NCBI GenBank assembly: GCA_013398055.1
Contig: VZRS01001740.1
Coordinates: 62,001 to 126,000 of the forward strand
From: Ifrita kowaldi
Lineage: Eukaryota > Chordata > Aves > Passeriformes > Cinclosomatidae
DNA: 64,000 nucleotides
Reading direction: 5' to 3'
The notes under the pieces: generated by a model
Seen by the model: the letters and a program-made list of their open reading frames with translations, nothing else
Told to the model about the DNA's origin: nothing
The model's database searches: none
Shown here: in pieces, positions 13,888 to 27,331 of the stretch
Numbering within the stretch: the first letter of the stretch is position 1
Layout of the letters: the number at the start of each line of letters is the position of its first letter
Position numbers and translations under genes: made by a program

Positions 13888-14767
13888 ACCTGCTTCAGAA
13901 CAGACTGTGTTTTAGACATAGTCTGGGCAGCAACATTTTGAAATTAACTCATTCTCTATTATGCTAAATCTTAGCTCACTTATTTCTTCACACAGTACTG
14001 TACCGGAATAACAAGTTGTACTTAATTAGAGACCTATTGTAAATTGGAAGAATTATGTGATATGTGTTGGGAGATCAACATTTGGAGTTAATATAACAGA
14101 AGTTTGTTTTCCAAATATTACTGTTCCTGTTGATCAGTGCAATTTCATTTATTTTCCTGTGTGTTACAATCAATAACAGGAAAACTTAATTTTCTATTAA
14201 GTCCAGTGGAATAATACTGGAACGCTTTGATTCTTAATCAATTTTAATTGCCAAAACCAAACTCAGTACAGAGCAATCAGCTTCAGACCAAGTTATCCCA
14301 CAATGTTTACAAACAGCTGGTGAAAACCGTAATGGAATCTGGGTCCCCCGCAGGTATAAGTTTGTAATCAGAATCTACCTTATTAATAGATAGATATCAA
14401 AGAGCTAACACTCATGGCAGGAAAAGAATAAAAACCAATTAATTCTGTATTCAAAATTTTTTAGGGCAAATCAAGAGAATGATTACTTTATACTTGCTGA
14501 CCATTTGCATCTTTGTTATTTATAGTTAAATATGACATGAATTATTTTTTAATGGAAATTCAAATGTAACCGCAAGAGAAAAGCCCTAATTTCTAGATAC
14601 ATTTATGATCCCAGGCAAAGGATTGCCAAGTTTTACAAGCAAAAATACTGCTGTCTGCCTTCACAGAGTCCCAGGTGCAGAATAGCCATTTGCTTTCCTG
14701 TCGTGAGCTATCAATCTGCTTTCAAATGCATTTTCTATAAAAAGTATTTTAATGGTCATAATGGAAT

Positions 14768-14794
14768 GTATGTGTGTGTGTATATATATGTATA
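14768..14794. repeat. (TG)n(TA)n compound microsatellite
   Basis: gtatgtgtgtgtgtatatat followed by atgtata. Confidence 0.85.
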
Positions 14795-15674
14795 GTACAA
14801 AATTAAGTGCAATCAGGCAAGTTTTCTGAGGAAAAGACATAACAGTAAATTCTGTTTTTTCTTTTGACTGGAATCTTTCAGTTTCTGCTAAAACATTTCA
14901 AATATAGCTAGATAACAATATAGCTTCCAAAGGATAACATGTAGGAGGAAAAAGAAGTCCTACAAGTAAACAGATCTTTTTGCTTAGTGTGTATTCCCCA
15001 CTCCTCTGTGATATCTTTGGTGGGGTAGTTACTGTATTCAATTTCCTAAAGCAATACAATTTACAAAGACCCCCAAGAGGGAGAAGAATGACCGAGATTA
15101 TATTAGCCTTTGTGTTTGATGTATGGGAAGTTACTCAAAGCTGCAAGGAAGAACAACATGTAGAAGTGGCTTTGTTGTTGTTGCATTTGTTACTTTGCCA
15201 AAATTTGAGTTTACTGAGGACTACAGTTCAGTTTGCAAACTAAAGTGATGTCTTATTTGATCTATAATAGGATCATACTCTCATCAGTTCAAAAGAAAAT
15301 ACAAGCCATTTTTATGTAACTATGAAAATGCAAAGAGATTTTGGCTTTTCAAATAATGCTTCTGAAAACAAGTGTTCAGCTGATATGGTTTTCTTTGTAG
15401 CAATTGATTAAGAACTTTTGAAACAGTAGAAATCAACCCTATTGAAATCAATCACTCCTTGGTTAAAGATGCTTTAAGTTCAAATATACTTAAATTGTAG
15501 TAACTTCCAATTTAATACACTTTAAAATATCCAGGTGACATTATGTTACAGAAACTAGTCTGGGAAATACATAACTGTGGGGAACTACTCAGAAAATTTG
15601 GAAGTAAATAGTATAATCTTCTGGACATGTTGTATGTAGTCATTTTTTGGCAACTCAAAACCGGCCCCCCCCCC

Positions 15675-15793
15675 NNNNNNNNNNNNNNNNNNNNNNNNNN
15701 NNNNNNNNNNNNNNNNNNNNNNNNNNNNNNNNNNNNNNNNNNNNNNNNNNNNNNNNNNNNNNNNNNNNNNNNNNNNNNNNNNNNNNNNNNNNN
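15675..15793. other. Assembly gap (119 N) next to a poly-C run
   Basis: Ns follow a C homopolymer (ccggcccccccccc, ending 15674) and are followed by tttttt. The homopolymers suggest a sequencing drop-out in low-complexity DNA. Confidence 0.98.
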
Positions 15794-18700
15794 TTTTTTC
15801 ACTATCTTTAACTGCAGTCTACGTTCTTCTCACTTGATAGGAGTATCATTGAGACAGCTGAATTCTGAAAATAGACCACTTAACCCTATTTTTAACATTA
15901 AGAGGCATCCCCAGAAAGAAGTTCATTTTTATTTTGAAATATCCTGACTTTCCCTATGGACTGCCTGTGTCTTTCCATTGATTAGGGAATGCTGAAGTGA
16001 GTATGGTCCTAACTTTAGTGAGGTATATCATGTAAGGCTAAATTAAATTGTATCCAACTCCAAAATATTGAAGTAGTAATTCAGAATGAAGCCACACTGA
16101 TGAATCTGGGAAGCATGGCAAAAATTCTTACATCTAAAGATGTTCAAAGCATTATATGGTTTAAGAGAGAAGTGAGTAAGAGTGCATATGCTAAATGCAT
16201 GTGGTAAAATAACACAGGAAACAAGATGGTGGAATCTTTTGTTCTTCCTATCAATAACAGGAACAAGGAAATATTCTGTGAAATTGTAGGATAATAAACT
16301 CAAAACCCATGAACAGGAAAAAAATCACTCAGTCCATAACTACAATCCTAATAATTAGAGATAGGAGTGGCAAAGACGTTAGTCAATTCTTGTGGGCATG
16401 AGTCACATGATTTCAAGTAAATAATAAAGTCACTGAATGCTCTGGTCTGTAAATATAAATCCTGTCTTTTTTTTTTTTTTCAACTCTCCAGGTCTAAATG
16501 TCTCCTAATTTTATTAAAAATGTCTCTTGCTTATATAAAACCTCAACATACAAAATATTGTCTAGACTCAAACCCCTGCTGATGGTTTTAATTTTTTTAA
16601 GCTGTATTGCTCACACACTGCTACTTTCTATTTCAGAAACTTTCTGACCTTTCAGAAACCTCCCCTGTAATGAGAAACTGACACTGTTTAGCTTCTTTTT
16701 CCTTAGTTAGATTATTTTCTAGGTCATGAAGCTTCATGTTAAGTGTTACTGATAAGCACCACTGCTAGAGCTAAATGAGATATGAACAGAAGAATGTAAG
16801 AAAGGTCACCCTGATTCAAACTAGTCACCTAGTTCTCTTACAGTGGCAAGTACCTGTTGCTTAGTAAGGAGTTCAAGAGCAGGATGAGTATGCCCCTGGT
16901 ACTTCTTGTTAGAAGGAAACTGTGTGTTTATTCCTGGAGTTTTGTTTGAATGTTGTTTTCCACTTCCTATTACACTTTTGAGCAGCCTGCGGGTTTTGAA
17001 GGTGCTTTGGTAGTAGTTAACTGGGATGGACTTCTTTCTCCATAGCTTGCAGCTAGAGAATTCTAAAGGAATTTCAATTACTTACTTCTGCTGAAATACA
17101 TTTGGGCCTCTTCCTCTTTCCTCTCTCCCACAGCCTGCGAATCATTATAAACATACTTCCATTGATATAACTGAAAAGTAAATAGGATTTTAGGAATAGT
17201 GCCCCATATTAATACCATCAGCAAAATTATGATAAACCTATTTATTTATAAAGAGAGCAAAATTTAATCTACCATAATTCATTATGTGAGAGAAAGAAAA
17301 CACATTTGCTCAAGAGAAAAGTAAGAAACAGAGATGTTTACTAATATTTCTTGTAGATCTACCACCACTGATAATCCAGAGTACTCAATCTTATCTAAAG
17401 ACTATATATACCAGAATAAATAAAGAGATGATATGAAAAACAATTTGATTCATCTTTAGATTTGATGACCAGCCTATAGTAATGAAGGATGCAGTGCCCT
17501 TATGCACTGTTTTATAACTAATAATTAATCCAAATTAATTAAATAACACAGATTCTTTGATGTAGAAGAGATACATTTTTATCTCACACTACTTACATTT
17601 TGATTTCTGCTTTTTAATGCCACTAAGGTTGTGTGCAATGACTCTCCCAAAGTTACACAACATACACATTGGCACATCATCATTTCTCTTAGCAATTTAA
17701 GATGTCTGTGCATGTAGGGCCAGAAAATCAATTAGTGTCCTTTGATTAACAAATATTAACAAATATGTCATCCTTTAGGTTCAAAGAGATTTAGCTGAAG
17801 AGTGAGAACTTTGATATGCAGCTGGTATTCACGTCTAGACAGGACAACAGTTTATAGTGCATTAAAGACCCTGAGCTTGCGTTCTTGATTGCTTTAGAAG
17901 TACTTGTTGCCTCAGCATGGCCATGGTTATTTTCGCCCCTGCTCTGACATGGAAGAGTGGGATAAAGATAGCTGTTGCAAGGTTAGTGGCACAGAACATG
18001 ATGATGCAAGGTGATGCAAACTGATTTAGAATAAACCAAGAGCTATTGCCTGACTTAATAGATGGATTGTCATAGTTGTCGTACAAGGGGATAGGGAAGT
18101 AAAAACTTGTAGCTTGTGTGGTTTCTTCAGATATGGAATACTGCACTGTTGAAGTGGCATTCTCCCTCTCTCTCTGCATCTCTCAAACAAGTAGTTAGAA
18201 AAGAAAGTAAAACTGGACACATAAAAATAGATTAAGGAAATTTTAAATTTGTTTAAGAGGAGAAATAAGTAAGGCGTGTAGAATATTGAGATCATAGTTT
18301 CAAATGTTTTAAAATTATTTTACTGAATCTCAATAAGGAACATGTTAGCTTTACTTCTCAGTGATTCCTCTTTTCACAGTAAAAGTTAAGTGAAATATAA
18401 ATAAGCGGAAGTAAAAATGAAAAGCTTAGTTATGCACTGTTTCCTACTCTGTCTTAATATTCATATTAATATCAAGAACAGTAAGTCTATAAATTTATCT
18501 GGATCTCTAAAATAATTCTTGATGCTTACTTTGATAGACACTCAAGAGCTCTAGGATTCAGAGAAGGAAAAATTAAAGCAAGACATTTATGAGTCAGGAG
18601 GCACAGGGAATAGTAGAATTTCGTTGATGCCCGAGTGTGACCCTGGTTTCCCACTCTTGCAGGGAATATGCTTAGGACATGTGAATATTTACCTCAGTTT

Positions 18701-18839
18701 AATGCAGGAGCACCACATTCTCGGTGCTCATCTTATCAAGGTGCTAAGTTATTTTTTGTGGATTGCAAGGATCTGTGGGGACAACAACTGTTGAAAAAGC
18801 AGAGAGAGAATCAGGCTGGAAGAAGGCCAAAAGAGGAAT

Positions 18840-19260
18840 ACCTCAACCTTACACTTTGCAGCCCATCTTGTTTAATATTTTCATCAGTGCTTTTGGCATC
18901 CTCAACTGATTGCTGATAATGCGAAGTTTGGAGTCGCCATCCATATAGAGGAAGGCTGTATTGAAAGGATATGGTGATACTGAGGACTCAGGTAGTTTTA
19001 ACATAATGAAAAGAAAAGTGTACAATGGCAATACAATAATCAGTTAGCTAGAGGTTCATTCATCGGAATCAATGGAAAAGAGTAGGACTTGGGTATATTA
19101 CTGGATTTCAGAGTGAGTATTGTGGTAAGTTCTGGGATGTAGCCATTGGAAACAAACACTATTCACTTGTGCTTCAGGCCATATTTTTGTGATGAGGAAG
19201 TATTGTTGCCAGCCTACAAAGCTTAGCAAAACTTCACTTATGTGTGTCCTGGTTGGCTCT
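18840..19260 (+). mobile_element. Degenerate LINE (CR1/L2-type) reverse-transcriptase relic
   Basis: Translating around 18862-18950 gives QPILFNIFIS followed, after a shift and a stop, by ADNAKFG. This resembles the PVLFNIFIND ... ADDTKLGG core of CR1-clade reverse transcriptase. Many stops and shifts separate the pieces. Boundaries are guesses; the following 300 bp may be the same element but I cannot align it securely. Confidence 0.4.
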
Positions 19261-21994
19261 GTTCAAGAAGGATTAATTAAAACTTCTTTTGAAGTGTATG
19301 ATTGCTTTTAAAGGGTAGAAAACAACAGAAGAAGAAACAGTATTAAAGGACAATACTCACACAAGAATAAATAGGTTGTGAACTTTCTGATTAAGTTTAG
19401 GCTAGAAATTATATGGATATACTTAACCAGCAGAAAGTATTTGAGATAAGGTTTTCAAGACAATGTGTGGCAAATGTATGCAGGAAATATGCAACGTGGT
19501 GCCTGTAGTCCCTGGATTTAGTGACCAGGGCAGTCCTCATAGTCTCATCTTTCTGTATCTCTCTTCAGCATTTCCTGCATTTCCGTGAACTTTTCTTCAC
19601 ATTTTAAGATGAGAGTACAGTCCATAAAGACGGATGATGTCTTGAACCAAGATTAAGCTAGTGAGGGCCTTTCAGAACAAGTACCTCTGATTTTAGTGTC
19701 ACCTCACTTCAGCACTGCAGTGAGCAGAAATGGCTTATCAAAAGGCCCAGCAAGGAAATAGAAGGAAAACTGTAAGAATGTGCACCCAGGGATCAAGTGA
19801 TAGGATTGAATCCTTAGTCCCAGGAACAAAATTTTCAGCAGCTCCCAAAACTGGATGCATGCCTGTGTCATCACATCAAACAGAGTCAACAAGGTGGTAC
19901 AACAGTTAAAATTTAGAAAAGTTTCCCAAATTATGTGTTTACTGTGTGGATTCTTATTTTCATGTATGAGATGAAATCAATACTTCTTCTCTGCAACTGT
20001 TCACCTTATTTTTCTCTATTTCCAATAGTGTGACTTTGTAGGAAACAGCAGTTTAAAATACATTAGTCTGAAAAAGCCTGAATCCACTGCATAATTTTAT
20101 TTATGCAGCTTCATGAGAATAATGTTCTCATCATTTCCTTTCTTGTTTTCACTTAAAAGTCATCATGTCTTTATTCTAGATTGTATTCTTGAAAATTCAC
20201 TAATAATATTTCTGATGGAGTCTTCCAGATGCCAAAAATTTGCCATAGCAGATTGATGTAGTTAGTTATTAAACGTAATACTGTCAAATTATTTTGCATA
20301 TTTGGATGACATCCCTCTTCCTGTTTGTTTACTTACTCATTTACTGACCTGAGTCAGTTAGTTTATGGCTGCTATTTTGGTAATGTGGAAGTGCTTGTTA
20401 TGTATACTCTGCACCTTGCGGCCTTTGGAACTTCAGTGAGATAAGCAGCAGTCCAGTTCAGATTCCCTCAATTCAAAGTGGAGTGCCCTTCAACTTCAAA
20501 GAATCTCTGTCACTTTTTACACCAGTAGCGACAGACTGTCTCTTCCCATTCCGCTCCACTACTGTCCAATGGACTGCGAAACAAGTACAGCATTCCTTTT
20601 AAACTGACATTTGAAATAACACCTGCAAACTTCTCCAAATTGATTGTAACTGTTCATGCAATTTGTGTAGTAATATAATAACTGTTTTTAATAACCCAAA
20701 CTGGAGGAAAAGTAGTTTTCTTTTTTCTTTTTTTTTTTCCCCCTCAAAAGTTGAAGTTTCAGCAATTGCTTTTGCTTCAGTGCAGAATAAAATAAAATCA
20801 GAATGGTGTTAAAATCTTCTGAGTCATGGTAAGGGCATTCCCCTGAAATATATGAGATTCAAGGTTATGTCTTTACACTAAACTAGGCAGATTCTTGACG
20901 TTGTCAGTTCTGAAGTTTTTCCTTCCTCTGTGGCTTTAGCCAGGAATACCATTCTGATCATGTGAACACTTCCAAAACACAAATTTATAAGAATATGTAT
21001 ATTCCACTTAAATGCTTGGATTTTAGTAAACTGGAATTAACTAATGAAAATCCCCACTACTATTTAATTGTTCTTAAATAGCAACAGGTTTTAAAGTACA
21101 CATCAATAACAAAGTAGTATCACCTGCCATTTATGTCTTTTTTTGTTGATAAAACTGCCATAGTCAATACCTTAAGCCATAAATTCTGGTGGCAGTTGGG
21201 GTTTTTTTGGCATCATAATTAATTTATTTGACTCTTTGGTTTATGTGATTTAAGTTCAAAGTAATTGCTAATTATTACAATATTATTGCTGCTCCTCAGC
21301 CAAGGTTCACTTTTTCCTTTATCACAATTTAGATAAAGAAAAAACACATGAAATTTTGCACTCACAAAAACTCAACTGCCTTGTAGAAATATTTCAGAGG
21401 AACATTCCTTTATGTGCAATGACAGAGGAGAGGCTTAGGTTGGACGTTTTGACATTCGGAAGCATCCTAAAGGTAGGAATAGCTTTAAACTATCATCAGA
21501 TCCAAGATGCTTAAGGAAGCCCTGTTCCCACAGGTTACTGAGTGTCCTCAAGCCTAGGCAGACCACAGGGTCACTCCTTCTCCAGGAATTAGCTTTGGAT
21601 TCCAACAGGGAGGTAAATTTATTCCTGTGGCTGAGTTTTCGGGTACTGGTTAAACCATCCACGTCCACCCCATGGCCTTCCAATTGAAACAAGTATGAAG
21701 CACTGCAGGGCAGTGGCTGCTGCCAGATGAGCAGACCTCAGCACGTAATTCATGGAGGGCAGGGACAGCAGAACACACTCTGGGGAGGCTGGGGGGGTGT
21801 CTCCACCTTCAGGTATCACAGGTGATTTTGAACAATCATTCTATGTCCTGCCAAAACAGGAGCACTAGGGATGGTGTATTGAATCAGGAGTGGCTTTAGG
21901 TGAAATCAGCTGAACTTTTTCATGTGAACTGCGCACATTTAGCTAGGCAGGGGAGGCATGAATGTTGGATTTCACAGAGGCATGATATATGGAG

Positions 21995-22086
21995 AATCCA
22001 GAAAAGGAAATACTCCCTCTCCACAGATCAGCCAAAAATTAATCCAGAAAAGGAAATACTCCCTCTCCACAGATCAGCCAAAAATT
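21995..22086. repeat. 46-bp perfect tandem duplication
   Basis: The unit beginning aatccagaaaaggaaatact and ending agatcagccaaaaatt occurs at 21995-22040 and 22041-22086 with no mismatch that I can see, suggesting a recent event or an assembly artefact. Confidence 0.95.
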
Positions 22087-24558
22087 AAGACCAAGAAACA
22101 TCAGAGCCTACTTAAAAACGTAAGAAATAAGTGTAAAATTATCACGCTAGAAATTGAAATTACTCTACTTAGCTGCCTTTGTTATTTAAGAGTCTTTCTG
22201 TTTTTCCTAAGAAATTAATCTGTTTTGCTTTTCCTCTCAGGTTAAGCTGCAGGAAGCTGAATACCTGTACACAGAAACAATTCCGAGATGCACCTTTATT
22301 TTCCTTTTTTGTCCACTGGATCTTTGAAATCTGTGGTTACTGTTTCTGTCCCAGTCTTCCCCCACCTGTTTTAGCATAAAACAAAATGATGATTTTTAAA
22401 GATCAGCAAATACAATTATGACAAGAAAAACCAGTAGTCACTTGTGTCTTGTGTCTAGTATAAACACATGTGTTGGTCAGGCTGATGTGAGTACCTGGAA
22501 GGATGATACGTGATGAAAAGTGACAAAGCTGAATTGGAAGGGACAGAGAGACAGTCATATCTTAAGTATTGGGTTGAAACATCATACACAAATTGCATTT
22601 TGAGTGTTCCTTAGGTCTCACTATTAGGGACATGCATGAAAAGGAAAGAGAGCAGAGACATGGAGAACAAAGAACAGAGAAATACAAGTGGGATGCCAAT
22701 AACATGGGAATGAGATGAGTACGATAGGGAAAGTGTGGAAGATGCAGACTGTCACAGGTGGAAATCTGTGTGGTCACCTTTGACTTGTAGCAAGCCCAGA
22801 AGAGTCCTAATAAACAATAGAAGAAATTTCCTTGAAACTGGAATTGAAAGAAAGAGTACTTTTAATACACATGGCATTTTATAAAAGTACGTGGGGTTTT
22901 TTCCTGAAAATAAATGATAAAAACTATCAGCTGTCTGGGGTGATGTGTGACAGCTTCTTTTTCTGTCCCATTCCCTTTTCGCTGCTCATTGCACTGAGAG
23001 CTCACACAGATACAATCCTGTGTGGAGGGTCCTAGGCTGTGTCAGGGTTTGTCATTCATACTGTCCCACTCCTACTAGATTAGTTTCTAATCTACTATAA
23101 ATGTGAGGGTTCATTAAAAACAGTAATAGCAACAACAACACACCAGAAAAATCTCACAGTCTGCCTAAAATGTCTGCCAGTTTCAGAAACATTTGAGGCT
23201 AAAAATGAAGGTTCTGGTAAGAATCCCCTTCACTTACTATTATTAAAGTGAGTCTTGTCTTGAAATGAGTCATGAAGAATTCAGCTAATTTCCTCTTCCA
23301 CCCTACTTCCCAGCCAAATCTATTTCCAACTACCTGTCTGATTAATTCATCCTCACCCTAGTCTTCAACTTATTCACTTTAACTGGTAATAATGTGTGTG
23401 GGCTGAATTAATACACTTTCTAATGTAATTTCAGATGTTTATTTTTATAATGTTGTAACACAGTGCTCTGCAACATCACTTAGTGCAGCAGTATTTGTCC
23501 AACTTCTTGCAGCATAAACTTGCACGGTTGCATTCATTTCACTTGGAGAGTGGTTGGCAAAATGTCAGCTGTTGAATCAAGTAAGTTCACTATAAATTCC
23601 TGTGATTCTGCATTCATCTGCACATAAACCACATTAATTTTCACCAGATCATACAGTTATATTGGTACAATGACATCCACAATAATTACTCTTCTATTTA
23701 ACTATACATTTGGCATTATGGCATAAAAATATATACTGGAATTATATTCCATTCAAATCTTAACCTGCTTATGCATTTAAGAGACATTAATATAAAAAGA
23801 GTGCATTTTCTTGAGGAAAGACAGGAGTGATAACAAGTGGTTTATGATGGTTTATGTTGCACCAGGAGACTTTTCATGCTTGACTTGCCAAATCTTTTCT
23901 ATTTATTAATTTATTTTTCCCTTCATCAGAGTTCCCAGTTTGACAGGAATGTGCTTCTTAATTTCACATCGCCTTAACCAGATCAGTGGCAAATGCTAAT
24001 ATTAAAAGTTAATTGTAACTTCTAAATTAGCATAACTGAAATACTGTATGTCTTTTCTGGAGAAAACTGATACAATTTTAAGGATTTTTTAAACTGTAAT
24101 TGTCTTTTACCTCAGCTTTGAAAAAAATTGCCAAGAAGTAATCTTTACAGGACACAGATCATGTGAAGGGTATATAAGATTCTTGTAAAGCACCTATACT
24201 AAGATACTCATAATTCTTTCCCTTAAGCCATTATTTACACAATATTTCCAGAAATGAAAATGCTGGAGTTCAGTCAGTTGCTAAAAAAAAAAAATAATGA
24301 CTCAGGACACAACACCATTATTTTTATAGTAGGTAGAAATTTTCCTTGTGCAGTCTTTCTGGAAGTCAGGAAATATCAGCTGTTTTGTGATATGATATCT
24401 TTATTGTGAGCATAATACTCAACCAATGCTTTTTGTTACTGATACAGAGTCAGGTTATAGGAAGCTATGTAAGGGCTTCCATAAATAGCAGACAAGAAAA
24501 TGGACTCTAATAATAAATACTTATATGCAAATGTGTTCTTGTACAAGTACATATTTTG

Positions 24559-24574
24559 TACATGAGCTCATGTA
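24559..24574. other. 16-bp perfect palindrome
   Basis: tacatgagctcatgta reads the same on both strands. No function is implied. Confidence 0.9.
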
Positions 24575-25862
24575 TACGCAATGGACTCTTGGTTTAGCAT
24601 TAGGTATTGATGTACCTATAGGAGATTCAGGATTGTCAGTCCTTTCCCCTGTCCTTTCTGTGTCCTACTGAAATATTAATGAATTACACAGCAATTCCCT
24701 GATATCGACAGTCATTTGATACCCTGTCAACTTAAAAAAAAATCCATAAGCAGTCACAAATACACTTTGAACCATTAACTTGTTGTTGTTAAAAGAAATA
24801 CAGTGTTGGCATTTTAACAGTGTTGTAAACCTTGTTTTCAGAAGATGGTACTCACAACTTTTTTTCCCTAATACTGATTTTCTCCACCACCAAACTCAGA
24901 ATTGGCCTGTAACTTTGGTTACTTTGTCATGGGTAGAACATTGCCTACAGGCAATCAGAGGTATGATCTCAACTGCTGCTCCTCCAAGCCATTGCTTATC
25001 TCTAGAAAAGATCCACTAGAGAAGACTTTCTCATTTTTCTAGCTCTGCTGCAGGTATTCTTGATCTGTGACACATTTAATAACCATCTGAACAACATGGC
25101 TAGTTTCAGCACTTTCAATAGAAAGATATTTTCTAACCCAGTTAGCATTTTGTAGAACTAGATTTGGGAAGAATCATGAATATAAGATTGAACTGGCAGT
25201 TGAGGTGCCCTTTTATTAGCTGCAGCTGAAATGTGTAATTGGCATATGAGGATACTTGGAATAAGTTGTGACAGTAAAAACAGTGCTGACAGCTTGTCTC
25301 TACTGAAGTTCGTGGTTCTCCTAATACTAGCAAACAGAGTTCATGTTAATGACTAGGAACTACCACTCTCCACAGGGCTCAGCAGCAGATGATCAGCAGC
25401 TGCCTACTTCCAGCTGCAGTTTTCTCTCTCTACTGGCAATGCACAAAATTGTTACTCAGGCATTGGCTACAGCCATTTGTCGAACAGTTACAGAACTTAG
25501 GAGCAAATGCTAAACAACATTTGAGTGCCCAAGTCATGCTCTGAAAAAGATAAAAATAATGTAGCCAGAATTTGTTGTTAGACACGGAAGAATTTTTCAG
25601 GTCTTTGTCTACAACATTTACTGAATGTGAAGGAGATATTTTGCTGTCTGTCATGCTTCCTAAAAAGAGTTGTCAATTCCGTCTTCAGATTCGCTCCTAC
25701 TTAAAAAAATTCCCACATAATTTTATTTCCCTTAAATAATGAAGAAGAAGGAAATAAAATCCCCAAGATATTTCATTGTTTGAAGACAGTTGGTCCAATT
25801 TGGGGCCCGCACTTGCTTTGAGGTAATAATGACATTAACATTCCATGGAAATTTATAGATTT

Positions 25863-25878
25863 AATTAGCTAGCTAATT
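25863..25878. promoter_or_regulatory. 16-bp palindrome with paired homeodomain-like TAATTAG cores
   Basis: aattagctagctaatt is a perfect palindrome; with the flanking bases it holds TAATTAG and CTAATT cores like homeodomain sites. It lies 1.5 kb upstream of SLC9A3. Function is speculative. Confidence 0.25.
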
Positions 25879-26043
25879 GATTTATAGAGTGTCTGTGCAG
25901 GACAGATAACTATGAAAAAGTATGTAGCTCTTCTCCTTAGTGATTGAAATAACCAAAATAATTTCTCTGTCTTCCAATAATTTTAAAGGAGAGCTTTATC
26001 CTGTTCGTTTTTTACCTCCTGATAAAACCAGCTGTCATGTTAA

Positions 26044-26085
26044 GTAGTGTTTTTCCACAGAAAGGTAGTGTTTTTCCACAGAAAG
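26044..26085. repeat. 21-bp tandem duplication
   Basis: gtagtgtttttccacagaaa plus g occurs at 26044-26064 and again, identical, at 26065-26085, about 600 bp upstream of the CpG island. Confidence 0.95.
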
Positions 26086-26370
26086 TCACAGAAGGTGTGG
26101 ACTGCACACAGATTGTTTTGGAGCACACAAGAGAGGAGAGGAGTTGCTGCTGCTGCTGAGGTGTGTGGAAGGGCGCCCTCAGCTCTGCCCGTCGGGAACA
26201 GGATGCTTTGCTGCCCTTTTACTGCAGGGTGATGATTATCATGGGTCCACCGGCCTGCAACACGTAACATGGACCATCCATGATAGCAGGCAAATGTTAT
26301 CAGCAAGAAAGGAGGCTTTAGGGGGAGAGTAGAACCTCCTAAAAGGTTTCACGGTGTGAGCATTAAAAGA

Positions 26371-26390
26371 ACAAACAAACAAACAAACAA
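26371..26390. repeat. (AAAC)n microsatellite
   Basis: acaaacaaacaaacaaacaa, about 270 bp upstream of the CpG island. Confidence 0.9.
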
Positions 26391-27002
26391 CAGATAGCGT
26401 TTTTAATACAACACATCTTAACAAGCAGCTGCAAGCAGACGTAAGTGGAAAGCCAAATGTTGCCTGCTGGTGTCCTTTCCCCGAACACCGTGGGAAGAGG
26501 TGCTCTCTGGTGGACAGAAGGAAAAGCTGGTCTGAGAAACCTGCTGCTATGCACTCGGTGAGCTAGATCGAGCTCAGAAGGGGACTCGAGGCTGAGAAGC
26601 AGAAAAGAGTGCATTTCCTCAGTGACAACCTGCCAGGAGAGTGGGGCTGAGGGAGGGAGGGAGGCTGATACAAAAGCATCCAAAGCGCCCGAGCGGAGAC
26701 CTGTGGATATCCTGCGCACCCGGCTCCGGTGCGGGCGCGGACGCCGGGCTCCCTTAGGACATGCCCGCGGGAGCGCCCCAGCCCCGGCTCCGAGCGCCAG
26801 CAGCTCCGGGCCGCTGCTGTCCGCTGCCCAGCTGCCCACGGCCGCTGCGGACACAGCCCAGAGCCTGCGGCCAGAGCCTGCGGCCAGCGCCGCGGCCGAG
26901 CGGGGCCGAGCGGAGCTGCCCGCCGACCTCCCGGGCGCTCTGTCAGTCAGGGCATCGCCGTCCCCGCACGGCAGCCGCTGCGGGAGCGGCGGGAGGCTCC
27001 GC

Positions 27003-27060
27003 CTCCGCCCGTTCGGGAACAGCCTGATAAAGGCAGGTGCGGGCGAGCAGCGGGACCCCA
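27003..27060 (+). promoter_or_regulatory. SLC9A3: Candidate SLC9A3 core promoter: GC box and TATA-like GATAAAG
   Basis: A GC box CTCCGCCC (27003-27010) sits about 16 bp upstream of a TATA-like GATAAAG (27026-27032). That spacing predicts transcription starting near 27055, giving a 5' UTR of about 275 nt. Sp1-type GC boxes are reported features of mammalian NHE3 promoters. The exact start is inferred; no transcript data were available. Confidence 0.4.
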
Positions 27061-27331
27061 GCTCGAAGCATCTGCTTGTGCACGGAGCCCCTGACCCGCC
27101 CTTTGGCACCCGGCGCAAGGCGACGCCTGGGGCGGCCGGTGCGGGACGGGCCGGGNNNNNNNNNNNNNNNNNNNNNNGACCCTCCGTGGCCGGCCGCTTG
27201 CGCCGCTGTCCCGCCGTCCGCAGCCGTCGGGCGCGTCTCTGCCAAGGGACAAGGACCTCGCCCCCAAGGACCTCCGAAGAGGCGGGATCTCTCCGGGAAG
27301 GGGAAGCAGCATTTTGTTGTGTGGCTTGAAG
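27055..27331 (+). other. SLC9A3: Predicted 5' UTR of SLC9A3
   Basis: GC-rich leader between the inferred start site and the ATG at 27332. The readable part contains no upstream ATG, which supports 27332 as the first start codon. The 22-N gap at 27156-27177 lies inside it, so hidden upstream ATGs or structure cannot be excluded. The left boundary is approximate. Confidence 0.4.
27156..27177. other. Assembly gap (22 N) in the CpG island
   Basis: A run of N flanked by gacgggccggg and gaccctccgtgg. Its length may not equal the true missing length. It falls in the presumed 5' UTR. Confidence 0.98.

Larger units (their letters stand above)
5857..26659. other. Upstream intergenic between the CR1 fragment and the CpG island
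   Basis: No exon that I can support. In mammals the neighbour on this side of SLC9A3 is CEP72, divergently arranged; I saw no CEP72-like leucine-rich-repeat or coiled-coil coding sequence. Somewhat GC-richer patches at about 10380-10760 and 21430-21830 stand out from the AT-rich background but match nothing I know. Repeats and one gap are listed separately. Confidence 0.55.

Noticed and set aside
15512..15947. Open frames on both strands across 15675-15793
   Set aside because: They are open only because the Ns of the assembly gap are not read as stops.
26622..27329. 235-codon plus-strand frame ending 2 bp before the SLC9A3 ATG
   Set aside because: It begins at GTG, not ATG, crosses the N gap and has CpG-island composition. 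It is unlikely to be a translated upstream frame.
27314..27331. Earlier start for SLC9A3 at an in-frame TTG
   Set aside because: TTG is not a normal vertebrate start; the ATG at 27332 has a purine at -3 and opens a good signal peptide.
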